Below are positions 26,813-35,531 of a stretch of DNA of 35,666 nt, in pieces. Under the pieces are notes generated by a model that saw only the letters and a program-made list of their open reading frames with translations, was not told the DNA's origin and did no database searches. The translations under genes and the position numbers were made by a program. Within the stretch, counting starts at the first letter, position 1. Each line of letters starts with the position of its first letter. This stretch comes from an uncultured Bacteroidota bacterium (GTDB taxonomy: Bacteria > Bacteroidota > Bacteroidia > Chitinophagales > Chitinophagaceae). Where the stretch lies: contig CAIRZD010000320.1 in NCBI GenBank assembly GCA_903882965.1, positions 1 to 35,666 of the forward strand, in the 5' to 3' direction.

Positions 26813-26837
26813 AAAGCCTTGCACATCGCAAGGCTTT
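26813..26837. terminator. Hairpin, possible terminator
   Basis: aaagccttgc (26813-26822) pairs perfectly with gcaaggcttt (26828-26837) around a 5-base loop. The T run after it is short and broken. Confidence 0.5.
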
Positions 26838-26867
26838 CCTATTTAGCAGGTATAGCAAATCTGGTCT

Positions 26868-26937
26868 CAAATAATCAACTCCAAATGAACATCAGATTTG
26901 CACCCATCATTGATCTGAATTAAAAACGCTCTTTTTT
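26868..26937. repeat. ~70-bp direct repeat R1
   Basis: It begins caaataatcaactccaaatg and ends in a T run. It is matched at 31723-31794 (R2) with few changes. It lies just past the stop of the NHL gene at 26936, in the 3' flank. Confidence 0.85.
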
Positions 26938-29599
26938 ATTGTTTCACAATTTTACTAACCGTTTTTTGTCCTTGGTTATCTGTTAGCTCCAATAAATAGA
27001 TAGCTGGTGATATTGCCTGTATAGAAATATCGTTATTGCCGGGTTGTAATATACCTTGCTGCAATACTGAACCAATAATGTTTAACATTTTATAACTTGT
27101 AAGCGTGCTAACATTATCTATATGCAATATTGCATTTGTTGGGTTAGGATAAATATTTGTCTGCGGCACTGCTATATTACTAACTCCTGTAGTTGCAGAA
27201 GTAATGATCAAAACAAGCGAAGTGGCAGTATCATCACAGCCGGCGAGTGAGGATATTATTTTGGCCGTAATATGGTCTGTACCTGTGACTTTGGTGTAAG
27301 TAATTTTGGGTATAGTTGTGGTACTAAATAAAGTGCCGTTATTGTACCAATCTATAAGGTAACTGCTACCTGCTCCTGCAACGGTAGCATTGACTGTAAC
27401 TGTGCTACCTACGGCAGCAGTAGGGTTACCGGTAATAGTAATAGCAGGTGGTGTAATGACTATGATATGAATAACGTTACTCAACCCATTACTTGAGCAA
27501 GCTGAACCTACATCCACGACGCAATAAATAGAATCACCAATTGATGGATAATAAAGATATTCATTAGATGAAGTAGTGCTTACCAAAACAGCATTTACAT
27601 ACCACTTGTAAGCAGTATCAGTACCACCACCCGCAACTGTAGCAATATATTTCTCAGACCAACCGAGACAGACAGTATCTGATGTTTCCGGTACGATAGT
27701 AACCGTAGGTGTATAAATGGGATCAACGACCATATGGATTGTAATACTGCTAACCGAACTGGAAGTAGGACAAAGAACACTGCTGTTGAGCACACAGCGT
27801 ATTGAATCTCCGTTATTAGGTGAATACGTATATGATGAACTACTCCCGCCGGGCATTACAACCCCATTTACATACCAGTGATATGCAGGTGAGGAGCCAC
27901 CATTTGATATAGAAGACGTATAGGTTACAGAAGTGCCCGCACAAACAGTATCTGAGGTACTTGCGGAAATATTAATGGATGGGGTAACCAGCGGATTAAC
28001 GACCATGTGTACAGTGTTACTGCTAGTGGTGGTACTTGAAGAACAGTTAGGGGTGCTGGTGAGCACGCAACGTACAGAATCTCCGTTTGAGGGAGTATAC
28101 GTATAACTACTTGCACTACTACCAACATTACTGCCGTTTAATTTCCATTGGTAGGAGAGTATGCCGCCTGCACTGGTAGTTGCGGTTGTAAAAGTTACTG
28201 CTGTACCGGCGCATACTGTATCTGCTGCCGGGGAAATATTTATAGTGGGTATAGCAGCCGTATTTACCACCATATGGATGATATTACTGCTATCATTGAC
28301 AGGGGTAGAGCAGGTATTGCGTGTATAAAATACGCAGCGAACGGCATCTCCATTAGTGGGGGTATATGAATAAGATGTGCTGGTAGCAGCACTCAGAGGG
28401 AGACCATTAACATACCATTGGTAAGCAAATCTAGTACTACTCCCTACTACAGCAGAATTAAATGTAACTGATGTGCCCGTGCAAACAGTGTCTGATGTCG
28501 CGGATATATTTATGGTAGGTGTAGGTGTAGCAGCTAAAGGGCGTAATGTTATTTCGCGGATGCGGTTATTGCCAAAATCTGCTATATACAAATTGCCACA
28601 GGGATCAATAGCCACACCTTCAGGGTAGCTAACCTCAGCAGAATCTGCATTATGGCTATCTCCGCTAAATCCATTAGTACCATTACCTGTAACAGTATGG
28701 ATAATACCAAACGTATCCACCTTCTCGATCCTTGCATTAAACTCATCGGCTATATAAAGGTTTCCCGTATCATCAACAGCAACTTCAAATGGACGAATAT
28801 ACGCTGATGTAGCCGGTATACCATCTCCTAAATATGGGCCTGCATGGTCAACAGTACCCGCAACTTTAGAAATGATGCCGGTGCTAACATTAATTTTACG
28901 TATTGTTTCATTGCTGGTTATATAGACATTTCCATGCGCATCCGTATACATATCATATGCACCTTCCACAGTGGCTGAGATAGCAGGGCCTCCATCTCCA
29001 GAATCTCCGCTTGTTCCATTTCCGGCTATAGTGGTAATAATACCTGAAGTATCTATTTTACGAACTCTACCAACATCGCCAATATACATATTGCCTATGC
29101 CATCAATAGCAAAGGCCTCATTTTCAATTTCGGTAGTATCTGCTATGCCGCCATCACCTGTATACCCATTAATTCCATCACCTACATAGGTAGAAATAAT
29201 ATTTGTAATAGCATTTATTTTCCTGATCCTAAATCCGCCCCCTACATAGAAGTTGCCTGATGGATCTGCATACCCACAATTAGCACCGGTTAATGTTGAT
29301 GTGTCTGCTAATCCGCCATCTCCATGATAAGCTGCTACTCCTGTACCTGCAACAGTAGTGATTATGCCAGTAACTGCATCTATTTTACGTATCTTGGCAG
29401 AGAACCCTTCGGTGAGATAGAGGTTACCTTGGTAGTCAAAAAAAATATCTGCACAATCGGCGATAGCTGCTGAAATAGCAGGGCTTCCATCACCACCACT
29501 ACCGCCACCTGCAATGGTAGTAATGATCTGCGCATGGAGGACTGAATGTATACTCACTAAAGCATAAATCAAAAACGATATAACAATCTTTTTTTTCAA
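26936..29599 (-). CDS. T9SS-secreted NHL-propeller / Ig-like protein (longer paralog)
   Basis: 887 residues with a signal peptide (LHAQ). Six NHL-type repeats (about 25-355) each read like TIAGNGTSGDSGDGGPA...GNVYI....IRKI, making a six-bladed propeller. Four Ig-like modules follow, each of about 85 residues with DTVC-GT, YQWYVNG and SYTYTP-NGDSVRCV and a central cysteine pair, and then a fifth, different Ig-like module (VGSTVTVNATVAGAGSSY). The sorting domain has IYPNPTNAILHID and ends KTVSKIVKQ. This is a T9SS surface or secreted binding protein with an unknown ligand. It lies 65 bp after the related gene at 29665 on the same strand, so the two may be cotranscribed. It differs from that paralog mainly by the extra Ig copies. 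Confidence 0.88.
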   Translation of the reverse strand: MKKKIVISFLIYALVSIHSVLHAQIITTIAGGGSGGDGSPAISAAIADCADIFFDYQGNLYLTEGFSAKIRKIDAVTGIITTVAGTGVAAYHGDGGLADTSTLTGANCGYADPSGNFYVGGGFRIRKINAITNIISTYVGDGINGYTGDGGIADTTEIENEAFAIDGIGNMYIGDVGRVRKIDTSGIITTIAGNGTSGDSGDGGPAISATVEGAYDMYTDAHGNVYITSNETIRKINVSTGIISKVAGTVDHAGPYLGDGIPATSAYIRPFEVAVDDTGNLYIADEFNARIEKVDTFGIIHTVTGNGTNGFSGDSHNADSAEVSYPEGVAIDPCGNLYIADFGNNRIREITLRPLAATPTPTINISATSDTVCTGTSVTFNSAVVGSSTRFAYQWYVNGLPLSAATSTSYSYTPTNGDAVRCVFYTRNTCSTPVNDSSNIIHMVVNTAAIPTINISPAADTVCAGTAVTFTTATTSAGGILSYQWKLNGSNVGSSASSYTYTPSNGDSVRCVLTSTPNCSSSTTTSSNTVHMVVNPLVTPSINISASTSDTVCAGTSVTYTSSISNGGSSPAYHWYVNGVVMPGGSSSSYTYSPNNGDSIRCVLNSSVLCPTSSSVSSITIHMVVDPIYTPTVTIVPETSDTVCLGWSEKYIATVAGGGTDTAYKWYVNAVLVSTTSSNEYLYYPSIGDSIYCVVDVGSACSSNGLSNVIHIIVITPPAITITGNPTAAVGSTVTVNATVAGAGSSYLIDWYNNGTLFSTTTIPKITYTKVTGTDHITAKIISSLAGCDDTATSLVLIITSATTGVSNIAVPQTNIYPNPTNAILHIDNVSTLTSYKMLNIIGSVLQQGILQPGNNDISIQAISPAIYLLELTDNQGQKTVSKIVKQ

Positions 29600-29664
29600 A
29601 GGGAATATTATATAATAAATGTACGAAATGTTTTGCGAGAGGAATTACATAAGCTTACCCATAT

Positions 29665-31527
29665 TTATTGCTTCACAATTTTAGTCGCCGTTTTCCACCC
29701 TTCACTATCTGTCACTTTTACAAAATAAACCCCCATCGGCAACCCGGAAACATCAATACGTAACAGCTCCCTCTCCCCCGGAGAGGGTCGGGGTGAGGCC
29801 ACTATCTGCCCAAGCACATTAGTAATAGTTATCTCGCTTATTTTATTAGCGGCTTTAATCGTTATTTCAGTAGCAGCGGGATTAGGGTAAATTGACACCC
29901 GCTCCCCCGGAGAGGGCAGGGGTGAGGCTGTACTCGAATCCGTAATAGTAATTGCCGCCGACAAAGTAGAATCATAACACCCCACAGACATCGGTATCAC
30001 CGTAGCCGTAACAACATCCGTGTTCACGGTCTTGGTATAGGTAACGATTGGTGTAGTAGTGGTATTAAACAGTACACCATTATCATACCAGTTTATATTA
30101 TAACTGCTGCCTGCGCCTGCTACTATCGCATTCACCGTCACTATACTGCCGATTGTGGATACAGGCGCGCTGGTAAGGGTAATAGAGGGTATAGTTGTAG
30201 GGATAACTACAATATAAATAGTATTACTGCTCGGAGTAGCACACAAGCCGTTTACAGATAGTACGCAACGTATAGAATCACCGTTAGCGGGAGTATAAGT
30301 ATAAATATTGTTGGTGCCACCGGCAACTATGCCATTTACCAACCATTGATAAGTAAATGGAGCGCTGCTTCCGGTCACGGTAGCTGTAAAAGTTACCGCA
30401 GTACCGCTACATACAGTATCAGCTGTGCTTGTAATCGTTGCAGCAGGTGCAATGACCGGGTTAAGAGTTACTTTGCGAATACGATTATTGCCCGCATCTG
30501 CTATGTATAAGTTGCCATACGCATCAACTGCAATGCCATAAGGAGCGTCTAGCTCAGCAGAATCAGCTGGGCCGCCATCGCCACCAAAACCGGAAATTCC
30601 ATTACCTGCAACTGTATAAATAATACCTGAATCAGTGATTTTACGAATATCGTTATCATGCCAACCGGAAATATATAGATTCCCAAACCGGTCATAAACT
30701 ACACCGAAAAACTCTATTCCAGCAGTATTTGCAAGTCCACCATCTCCTGAAGGTCCCGATGAGCCATTACCGGCCATAAAAGCAATGGTATCACTTACAT
30801 TTACTTTCCGTAGCCTGAACCAGTAATCTTGTCCAAAAATGATGTTCCCATTAGTATCGGCACAGATGCCATAATTGTCTGATATTTCAGCTGAATCTGC
30901 CGGTCCACCATCGCCAGAATATCCGCCTGTCCCGTTTCCAACAATTGTACTTATTATACCCGAAGTATTAATTTTGCGTATTCTGTAATTCCCATTATCT
31001 TCTATATATAAGTTCCCAGAATGGTCAAAACAAATATCACCAGGTTCATTTAACATTGCAACGGAGGCAGCTCCTCCATCTCCGCCAAAACCAGCCGTCC
31101 CATTACCTGCAACTGTACTGATGAGACCTGTTACCGCATCTACTTTTCTTACCCTATTGTTGAACTCTTCAGCAAAAAATAGATTGTCATATGAATCAAA
31201 TGCAATACCTATTGGATTATTTACTTTTGCTGTTGTTGCAAGTATACTATCGCCATTATAGCCACATACACCTGTACCAGCTACCGAGGTAATTATTCCA
31301 CATGGGGTTACTTTTCTGATCCAACATCCAGCTCCTCCACTTGCAGTGGTAAAATACAAATTCCCATGTGAATCAACAGCGCAATCGTAAGGGGAAATTT
31401 CAGCAGAATCGGCTTGGCCGCCATCACCTGTAGAACCGCGAATACCATTCCCTGCAATAGTAGTAATGGTCTGGGTATTAGCAACAAATGGCAATGAAAT
31501 AAAAACAATCAATAACCACTTTTTCAT
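29665..31527 (-). CDS. T9SS-secreted NHL-propeller protein with in-frame repeat insertions
   Basis: 620 residues with a signal peptide (ANTQ). Six NHL repeats (about 20-350) are followed by one Ig-like module (DTVCSGTAVTF), a second (VSTIGSIVTVNAIVAGAG) close to the fifth module of the neighbouring paralog, and a sorting domain ending TATKIVKQ. Two short peptides, ASPLPSPGER (about 534-543) just before VSIYPNPA and ASPRPSPGER (about 577-586) in a loop after NVLGQIV, are encoded by interspersed DNA elements. The YPNP and LGQ blocks and the final strand are intact, so the sorting domain probably still folds, with the inserts in a linker and a loop. Confidence 0.88.
   Translation of the reverse strand: MKKWLLIVFISLPFVANTQTITTIAGNGIRGSTGDGGQADSAEISPYDCAVDSHGNLYFTTASGGAGCWIRKVTPCGIITSVAGTGVCGYNGDSILATTAKVNNPIGIAFDSYDNLFFAEEFNNRVRKVDAVTGLISTVAGNGTAGFGGDGGAASVAMLNEPGDICFDHSGNLYIEDNGNYRIRKINTSGIISTIVGNGTGGYSGDGGPADSAEISDNYGICADTNGNIIFGQDYWFRLRKVNVSDTIAFMAGNGSSGPSGDGGLANTAGIEFFGVVYDRFGNLYISGWHDNDIRKITDSGIIYTVAGNGISGFGGDGGPADSAELDAPYGIAVDAYGNLYIADAGNNRIRKVTLNPVIAPAATITSTADTVCSGTAVTFTATVTGSSAPFTYQWLVNGIVAGGTNNIYTYTPANGDSIRCVLSVNGLCATPSSNTIYIVVIPTTIPSITLTSAPVSTIGSIVTVNAIVAGAGSSYNINWYDNGVLFNTTTTPIVTYTKTVNTDVVTATVIPMSVGCYDSTLSAAITITDSSTASPLPSPGERVSIYPNPAATEITIKAANKISEITITNVLGQIVASPRPSPGERELLRIDVSGLPMGVYFVKVTDSEGWKTATKIVKQ
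29767..29800. repeat. SPGER-type palindromic element inside a gene (copy 1)
   Basis: Contains ctcccccggagaggg with ggggtgaggcc. Reading on the gene strand it encodes ASPRPSPGER in frame. It is nearly the same as 29898-29929. Confidence 0.75.
29898..29929. repeat. SPGER-type palindromic element inside a gene (copy 2)
   Basis: Contains gctcccccggagagggcagg and ggtgaggct. It encodes ASPLPSPGER in the same reading phase as copy 1, about 130 bp away and in the same orientation. Confidence 0.75.
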
Positions 31528-31722
31528 CGCTGTACTTTATGGGGTTCCTTTAATGCAAAAAAAAATATAATCTCTATACGGGTATTTTTGTTTTATAGGC
31601 CTGCAAGTTTGGTCACTATCTCAGTTGTTATAAGCCAATCTCCATAAATAAAGATACCACATTTTAGTTTACTTCATATTGCCATTACAGCAGTATGATA
31701 AAAACGCCTCTCTTGCTAAACA

Positions 31723-31794
31723 CAAATAATCAACTCCAAATGAACACCAGTTTTGCATCCCATCATTGATCTGCATTCAAAACGATCGTTTTTT
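31723..31794. repeat. ~72-bp direct repeat R2
   Basis: It begins caaataatcaactccaaatg, like R1 (26868-26937), and shares catcattgatctg and a T-rich end. It lies upstream of the first NHL gene, and R1 lies downstream of the second. It ends in the palindrome aaaacgatcgtttt (31779-31792). Confidence 0.85.
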
Positions 31795-31842
31795 CTCACA
31801 ATCATGATCATCCCTTAATCAAGCGAATCAAGGTTCAGACAA

Positions 31843-31862
31843 AAAAGGTGCATGCACCTTTT
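31843..31862. promoter_or_regulatory. Perfect 20-bp palindrome upstream of the HTH gene
   Basis: aaaaggtgca followed by its exact reverse complement tgcacctttt, 50 bp before the ATG at 31913. It could be an operator for a dimeric regulator, perhaps self-control by the adjacent HTH protein, or a hairpin in the 5' leader. Confidence 0.5.
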
Positions 31863-31912
31863 CTCCTCAATAATTTCTCTTGCAGACCTTTATTTCTTAA
31901 AAAAATATAACA

Positions 31913-32767
31913 ATGAAAAACGCACAGCAGGAAGAAGCAAAAGATCTATACTTCCAGACAAATATGTCCAAAACAGAAAGAGCAAATACGGTTGGCGTCA
32001 ACCGCCGCACCATACTCCGTTGGTGTGCACAGGATAATTGGGAAAAACTTCGGCAGTCATCCCGCCATATGCCCGCCCTTGTTGCCGAGAAATGTTACTA
32101 CCTCATAGACATTTACACATCACGCCTCCTGCAGGATCCCTCCCTCAGTACCCTCACATTAAAAGAGGCCCAAACCCTTCACCTGCTCGCCACAACAATA
32201 AAAAAGATCAAAAACAGGAGCACCATAAATGAAAGCATGGAAATGTTCAATTTTTTCCTCGAAGGCCTGAAGAAAAAAGATCCGCAACTTGCAGCAGAAG
32301 TTTTGCCCGAGATGGAAGAGTATATGACCGCCCGCAGAAACCGCGACGTAAATGATTTTTTATTACAAGGCTTTGATAAAAACGGCACAATGGAATTCCC
32401 CCACCACGAAATAGAAGAGCAATTCGCCGACAGCAAAGACCTCGAAGCCCTCGATAAAGAAATACAAACTACCCCCAACTACGACCAGGCCCTCGAAAAT
32501 TGGCAAAAAGCAGCTACTCCCCAAAATGAAATACATCCCGAAAATGAACAAGTTAACGAACAAGTCAATGACACCATATCCACCCACACTACTCACTCGA
32601 CCTCACCCGCTCCACAGCCTGTACTGAGCGAAGTCGAAGTAGAGAGGGCCGGGGAGAGGTCCGACAAAAACGGGACATTTTTACCCAAAAAACAACTGAT
32701 AATAAACCAATTAACTAAAAATAAATTTTTCGAAAAGATCAGGCATTCTTTCGCCGCATTTTTCTGA
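31913..32767 (+). CDS. Terminase-small-subunit-like HTH protein
   Basis: 284 residues. The N-terminus (AKDLYFQTNMSKTERANTV, then GVNRRTILRWCAQDNWEKLR) is the helix-turn-helix seen in phage terminase small subunits and related orphan proteins. A helical middle follows (KCYYLIDIYTSRLLQD, LKEAQTLHLLATTIKKI), then an acidic, low-complexity tail rich in N, Q, T and E. There is no large terminase or other phage gene nearby, so it is probably a domesticated or orphan DNA-binding protein. In the tail, about residues 231-249 (SPAPQPVLSEVEVERAGER) are encoded by interspersed DNA elements at 32601-32659, kept in frame. The basic end (QLTKNKFFEKIRHSFAAFF) follows. It is 69 bp upstream of htpG. Confidence 0.65.
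   Translation: MKNAQQEEAKDLYFQTNMSKTERANTVGVNRRTILRWCAQDNWEKLRQSSRHMPALVAEKCYYLIDIYTSRLLQDPSLSTLTLKEAQTLHLLATTIKKIKNRSTINESMEMFNFFLEGLKKKDPQLAAEVLPEMEEYMTARRNRDVNDFLLQGFDKNGTMEFPHHEIEEQFADSKDLEALDKEIQTTPNYDQALENWQKAATPQNEIHPENEQVNEQVNDTISTHTTHSTSPAPQPVLSEVEVERAGERSDKNGTFLPKKQLIINQLTKNKFFEKIRHSFAAFF
32601..32659. repeat. Composite of two interspersed elements inside a gene
   Basis: The outer parts cctcacccgctcc and agagagggccggggagagg resemble the SPGER element at 29767 and 29898. Between them lies cctgtactgagcgaagtcga, a widespread Bacteroidota interspersed repeat (reverse form cttcgacttcgctcag). One element thus seems to sit inside the loop of the other, and the whole keeps the reading frame. 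Confidence 0.65.
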
Positions 32768-32836
32768 CAATTTGACAATTAAAATAGTTTGGAACATAGA
32801 TTGATGATGGAATATAAACGATTAAAATAATATAGT

Positions 32837-34717
32837 ATGCAGGAAAAAGGCAATATCTCAATTCATACGGAAAACATTTTTCCGATCATTAAGAAGTTTT
32901 TATACTCAGACAACGAGATTTTTCTCCGCGAGCTGGTATCTAATGCCGTAGATGCGGTGCAAAAAATTAAGCGCCTTGCAGCCCTTGGCCAGTATAGCGG
33001 CAGTATAGGAGAGCCATTGGTAGAGGTAGCTTTCGATAAAGAAAAGAAAACAATTACCATATCAGACAACGGTCTGGGAATGACCGCAGAAGAAATTAAA
33101 AAATACATAAACCAGATCGCATTTTCAGGGGCAGAAGAATTTGTAGAGAAATTTAAGGATGCCAAAGATGCCAACGAACTCATTGGTAAGTTTGGCCTAG
33201 GCTTCTATTCCGCATTCATGGTGTCTGATCAGGTAGAGATACAAACCCTCTCTTATCAGGACGGCGCGCAACCCGCCCGCTGGATCTGTGACGGCAGTAC
33301 CGAATTCGAAATCACCGAAGGCACCCGCACACAAAGAGGTACAGATATTATACTCCACATCAATCCGGATTCAGAAGAGTTTCTCGATCAATACAGGTTG
33401 CAGGGCATCCTTGAGAAATATTGCAAATTCTTGCCAATACCCGTAAGGTTTGGTACTAAAGAAGAATACGTAGAAGATGGGGTAGACGAAAATGATAAAC
33501 CCAAACGTAAAGAGATAGCCGTAGATAATATTATAAACGAGACTACTCCTATTTGGACCAAAACACCTACAGAGCTGAAGGATGAAGATTACCTCGCCTT
33601 TTACAGGGAATTATACCCAATGAGCGAAGACCCGCTTTTCTGGATACACCTCAATGTAGACTATCCCTTTAACCTCACCGGGGTATTGTACTTCCCCAAG
33701 GTGAAGCCGGATTTTGAAATGCAGCGCAATAAGATCAAGCTGTTCTCACGCCAGGTTTTTATTACTGATGAGGTAAAAGATATTGTACCCGAATTCCTCA
33801 TGTTGCTGCATGGTGTCATTGATTCTCCCGATATACCACTCAACGTATCGCGTAGCTTCTTGCAGGCTGATAATAATGTAAAGAAGATCAATAGTTACAT
33901 TACCCGCAAAGTTGCCGATAAGCTTGCAGAACTATTTAAGAATGACAGGAAATCTTATGAAGAAAAATGGCCCGACATTGGATTGTTTGTAAAGTATGGC
34001 ATGATCAGCGAAGATAAATTTTATGAAAAAGCAAAGGATTTCGCACTGCTCACAAACACTAAAAAAGAATATTTCACTATTCCCGAATACCGCGAAAAAG
34101 TACAGGATCTGCAGACCGATAAAGATGGCCAGGTAGTATACATCTACACAAATGATCCTGCAAAACAGGATTCATTTATCCAGAGCGCAAACCGCAAAGG
34201 CTATGATGTGCTGCTCATGAATTCCCCTATTGATAACCACTTCATCCACAACCTGGAGAGTAAACTGGAGAAAACCTCACTGAAGCGTGTAGATGCTGAT
34301 GTAGCAGATAAACTGATCAGTAAAGAAGAAAAAATAGAATCGGTACTTAGTGAATCAGAAAGCAAGGACATAAAAGAAATTTTCGAGAAGGCCATCCACA
34401 ACCCACATATGAAAGTGGAAATAGAAGGACTCAGCCAGGATGAACTACCGGTAACAGTAACCATGGATGAGTTTATGCGGCGCATGAAAGATATGTCTGC
34501 TATGGGTGGCGGCATGAGTTTCTACGGTGCTATGCCTGATAATTATAAAGTAGCTATCAATGGTAATCATAAGCTCGTAACCAAGATTCTGAAAGCCGGT
34601 AAGGAACAGCAAACCCAACTGGCAAAACAAGCATATGATCTTGCAATGTTATCACAAGGCATGCTTACCGGTGCAGATCTTACTGAGTTTGTAAACAGAA
34701 GTATAGAATTGATATAA
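32837..34717 (+). CDS. htpG: Molecular chaperone HtpG (Hsp90 family)
   Basis: 626 residues, the normal length. This cytosolic ATP-dependent dimeric chaperone remodels client proteins. Seen: the GHKL ATP site with ELVSNAVDAVQKI (N-box), DNGLGM (G1) and GKFGLGFYSAFMVS (G2), the middle domain with LFSRQVFITD and the catalytic arginine region LNVSRSFLQ, and a C-terminal dimerisation domain. DNGLGMTAEEI and the FLRELVSNA-type start are diagnostic. The start is MQEKGNISIHTENIFP. A bidirectional terminator follows. No heat-shock operator such as CIRCE was seen upstream. Confidence 0.98.
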   Translation: MQEKGNISIHTENIFPIIKKFLYSDNEIFLRELVSNAVDAVQKIKRLAALGQYSGSIGEPLVEVAFDKEKKTITISDNGLGMTAEEIKKYINQIAFSGAEEFVEKFKDAKDANELIGKFGLGFYSAFMVSDQVEIQTLSYQDGAQPARWICDGSTEFEITEGTRTQRGTDIILHINPDSEEFLDQYRLQGILEKYCKFLPIPVRFGTKEEYVEDGVDENDKPKRKEIAVDNIINETTPIWTKTPTELKDEDYLAFYRELYPMSEDPLFWIHLNVDYPFNLTGVLYFPKVKPDFEMQRNKIKLFSRQVFITDEVKDIVPEFLMLLHGVIDSPDIPLNVSRSFLQADNNVKKINSYITRKVADKLAELFKNDRKSYEEKWPDIGLFVKYGMISEDKFYEKAKDFALLTNTKKEYFTIPEYREKVQDLQTDKDGQVVYIYTNDPAKQDSFIQSANRKGYDVLLMNSPIDNHFIHNLESKLEKTSLKRVDADVADKLISKEEKIESVLSESESKDIKEIFEKAIHNPHMKVEIEGLSQDELPVTVTMDEFMRRMKDMSAMGGGMSFYGAMPDNYKVAINGNHKLVTKILKAGKEQQTQLAKQAYDLAMLSQGMLTGADLTEFVNRSIELI

Positions 34718-34741
34718 AGTTCTTTGAAAACCTCTGATGTA

Positions 34742-34785
34742 ATAAAGCCTTTGTTACTATCCGGTATCAAAGGCTTTATATAAAA
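34742..34785. terminator. Bidirectional terminator between htpG and the PDZ gene
   Basis: ataaagcctttg (34742-34753) pairs perfectly with caaaggctttat (34768-34779) around a 14-base loop, in an A/T-rich setting. Confidence 0.7.
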
Positions 34786-34802
34786 AATATATTGCAACCG
34801 GA

Positions 34803-35531
34803 TTATCTCATTGAATAGTAGTGATGACAGCCACATGACCTCATTTCAGAGTGGTCGCAACTCATCCCGTTTTGTATCGGGCCAAGTTCAACTTTCATAG
34901 TTTCAGTTCTGCCAAAATCATCATAGGTTACAGTCACATTATCACCTGTATTATAGGTGCCCAAAACATCGAGTAGTTCATCCGCACTATTGATTTTGTG
35001 GTCGTCGATTTTAGTGATCAGTTCACCCGGATATAATCCGTTTTTTTCCGCTGAGCTGCATGGTATAATATGTTGTATCATAGCCCCGGCCATACACTCA
35101 TCACTTACCCGAACACCGAGCATTCCCTTGGCAGGTCTTTCACCAGTGAAAGTGTTTGTTTTAACATGTTCAATTTCAGGCGTAGGGGGCATGATGTAAT
35201 TAATGATAATCCTATGGTCTTCATTTTTTGGATTCCTGATTTTTGTTACAAGGCTGTCATTTATATAAACGTCCCCGTTTTTAATATTAACAATCGCTGT
35301 AGCAGAATGGTCGTCAATAGTGATTGTCTCCTCAACCCTTTTAACAGGATGTTTTTTTACTGAATGGTGTTTGGCGATACTTTTTCCATAGTGCTTTGGC
35401 CTGGTAACCATGGTATTGCAGGGTGTGCTGCGTTTTGCGATTTTATTGTGTTTTGCACTTGTTTGTGAAAATCCTGTATCACCATTTAGTATTGAAGCGA
35501 TTATTAGCAATATGATCATGTATTTTTTCAT
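34803..35531 (-). CDS. Exported PDZ-domain protein with a Cys/His-rich tail
   Basis: 242 residues. A signal peptide ends near FSQ (22). A basic, histidine-rich stretch follows (47-65). Residues 136-217 form a PDZ domain (GMLGVRVSDE, IIPCSSAEKNGLYPGELITKID, LLDVLGTYNTGDNVTVTY) of the kind that binds C-terminal peptides in HtrA and Prc-type proteases. No protease domain is present, so it is likely a periplasmic adaptor or scaffold. The C-terminal tail (C225, H227, C233, C235, H236, H237) could bind a metal. The gene stands alone and converges on htpG. Confidence 0.8.
   Translation of the reverse strand: MKKYMIILLIIASILNGDTGFSQTSAKHNKIAKRSTPCNTMVTRPKHYGKSIAKHHSVKKHPVKRVEETITIDDHSATAIVNIKNGDVYINDSLVTKIRNPKNEDHRIIINYIMPPTPEIEHVKTNTFTGERPAKGMLGVRVSDECMAGAMIQHIIPCSSAEKNGLYPGELITKIDDHKINSADELLDVLGTYNTGDNVTVTYDDFGRTETMKVELGPIQNGMSCDHSEMRSCGCHHYYSMR

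Larger units (their letters stand above)
31528..31912. other. Gene-free 385-bp stretch with repeat R2 and two palindromes
   Basis: No convincing gene is seen. The stretch holds the direct repeat R2 (31723-31794), a 14-bp palindrome within it (31779-31792) and a 20-bp palindrome (31843-31862). It must also hold the promoters of the NHL gene (leftward) and the terminase-like gene (rightward), but neither has an exact TAnnTTTG box. Confidence 0.6.

Noticed and set aside
31913-32767. Prophage
   Set aside because: Only one terminase-small-like HTH protein is present, with no large terminase, portal, capsid, integrase or attachment sites in the window.
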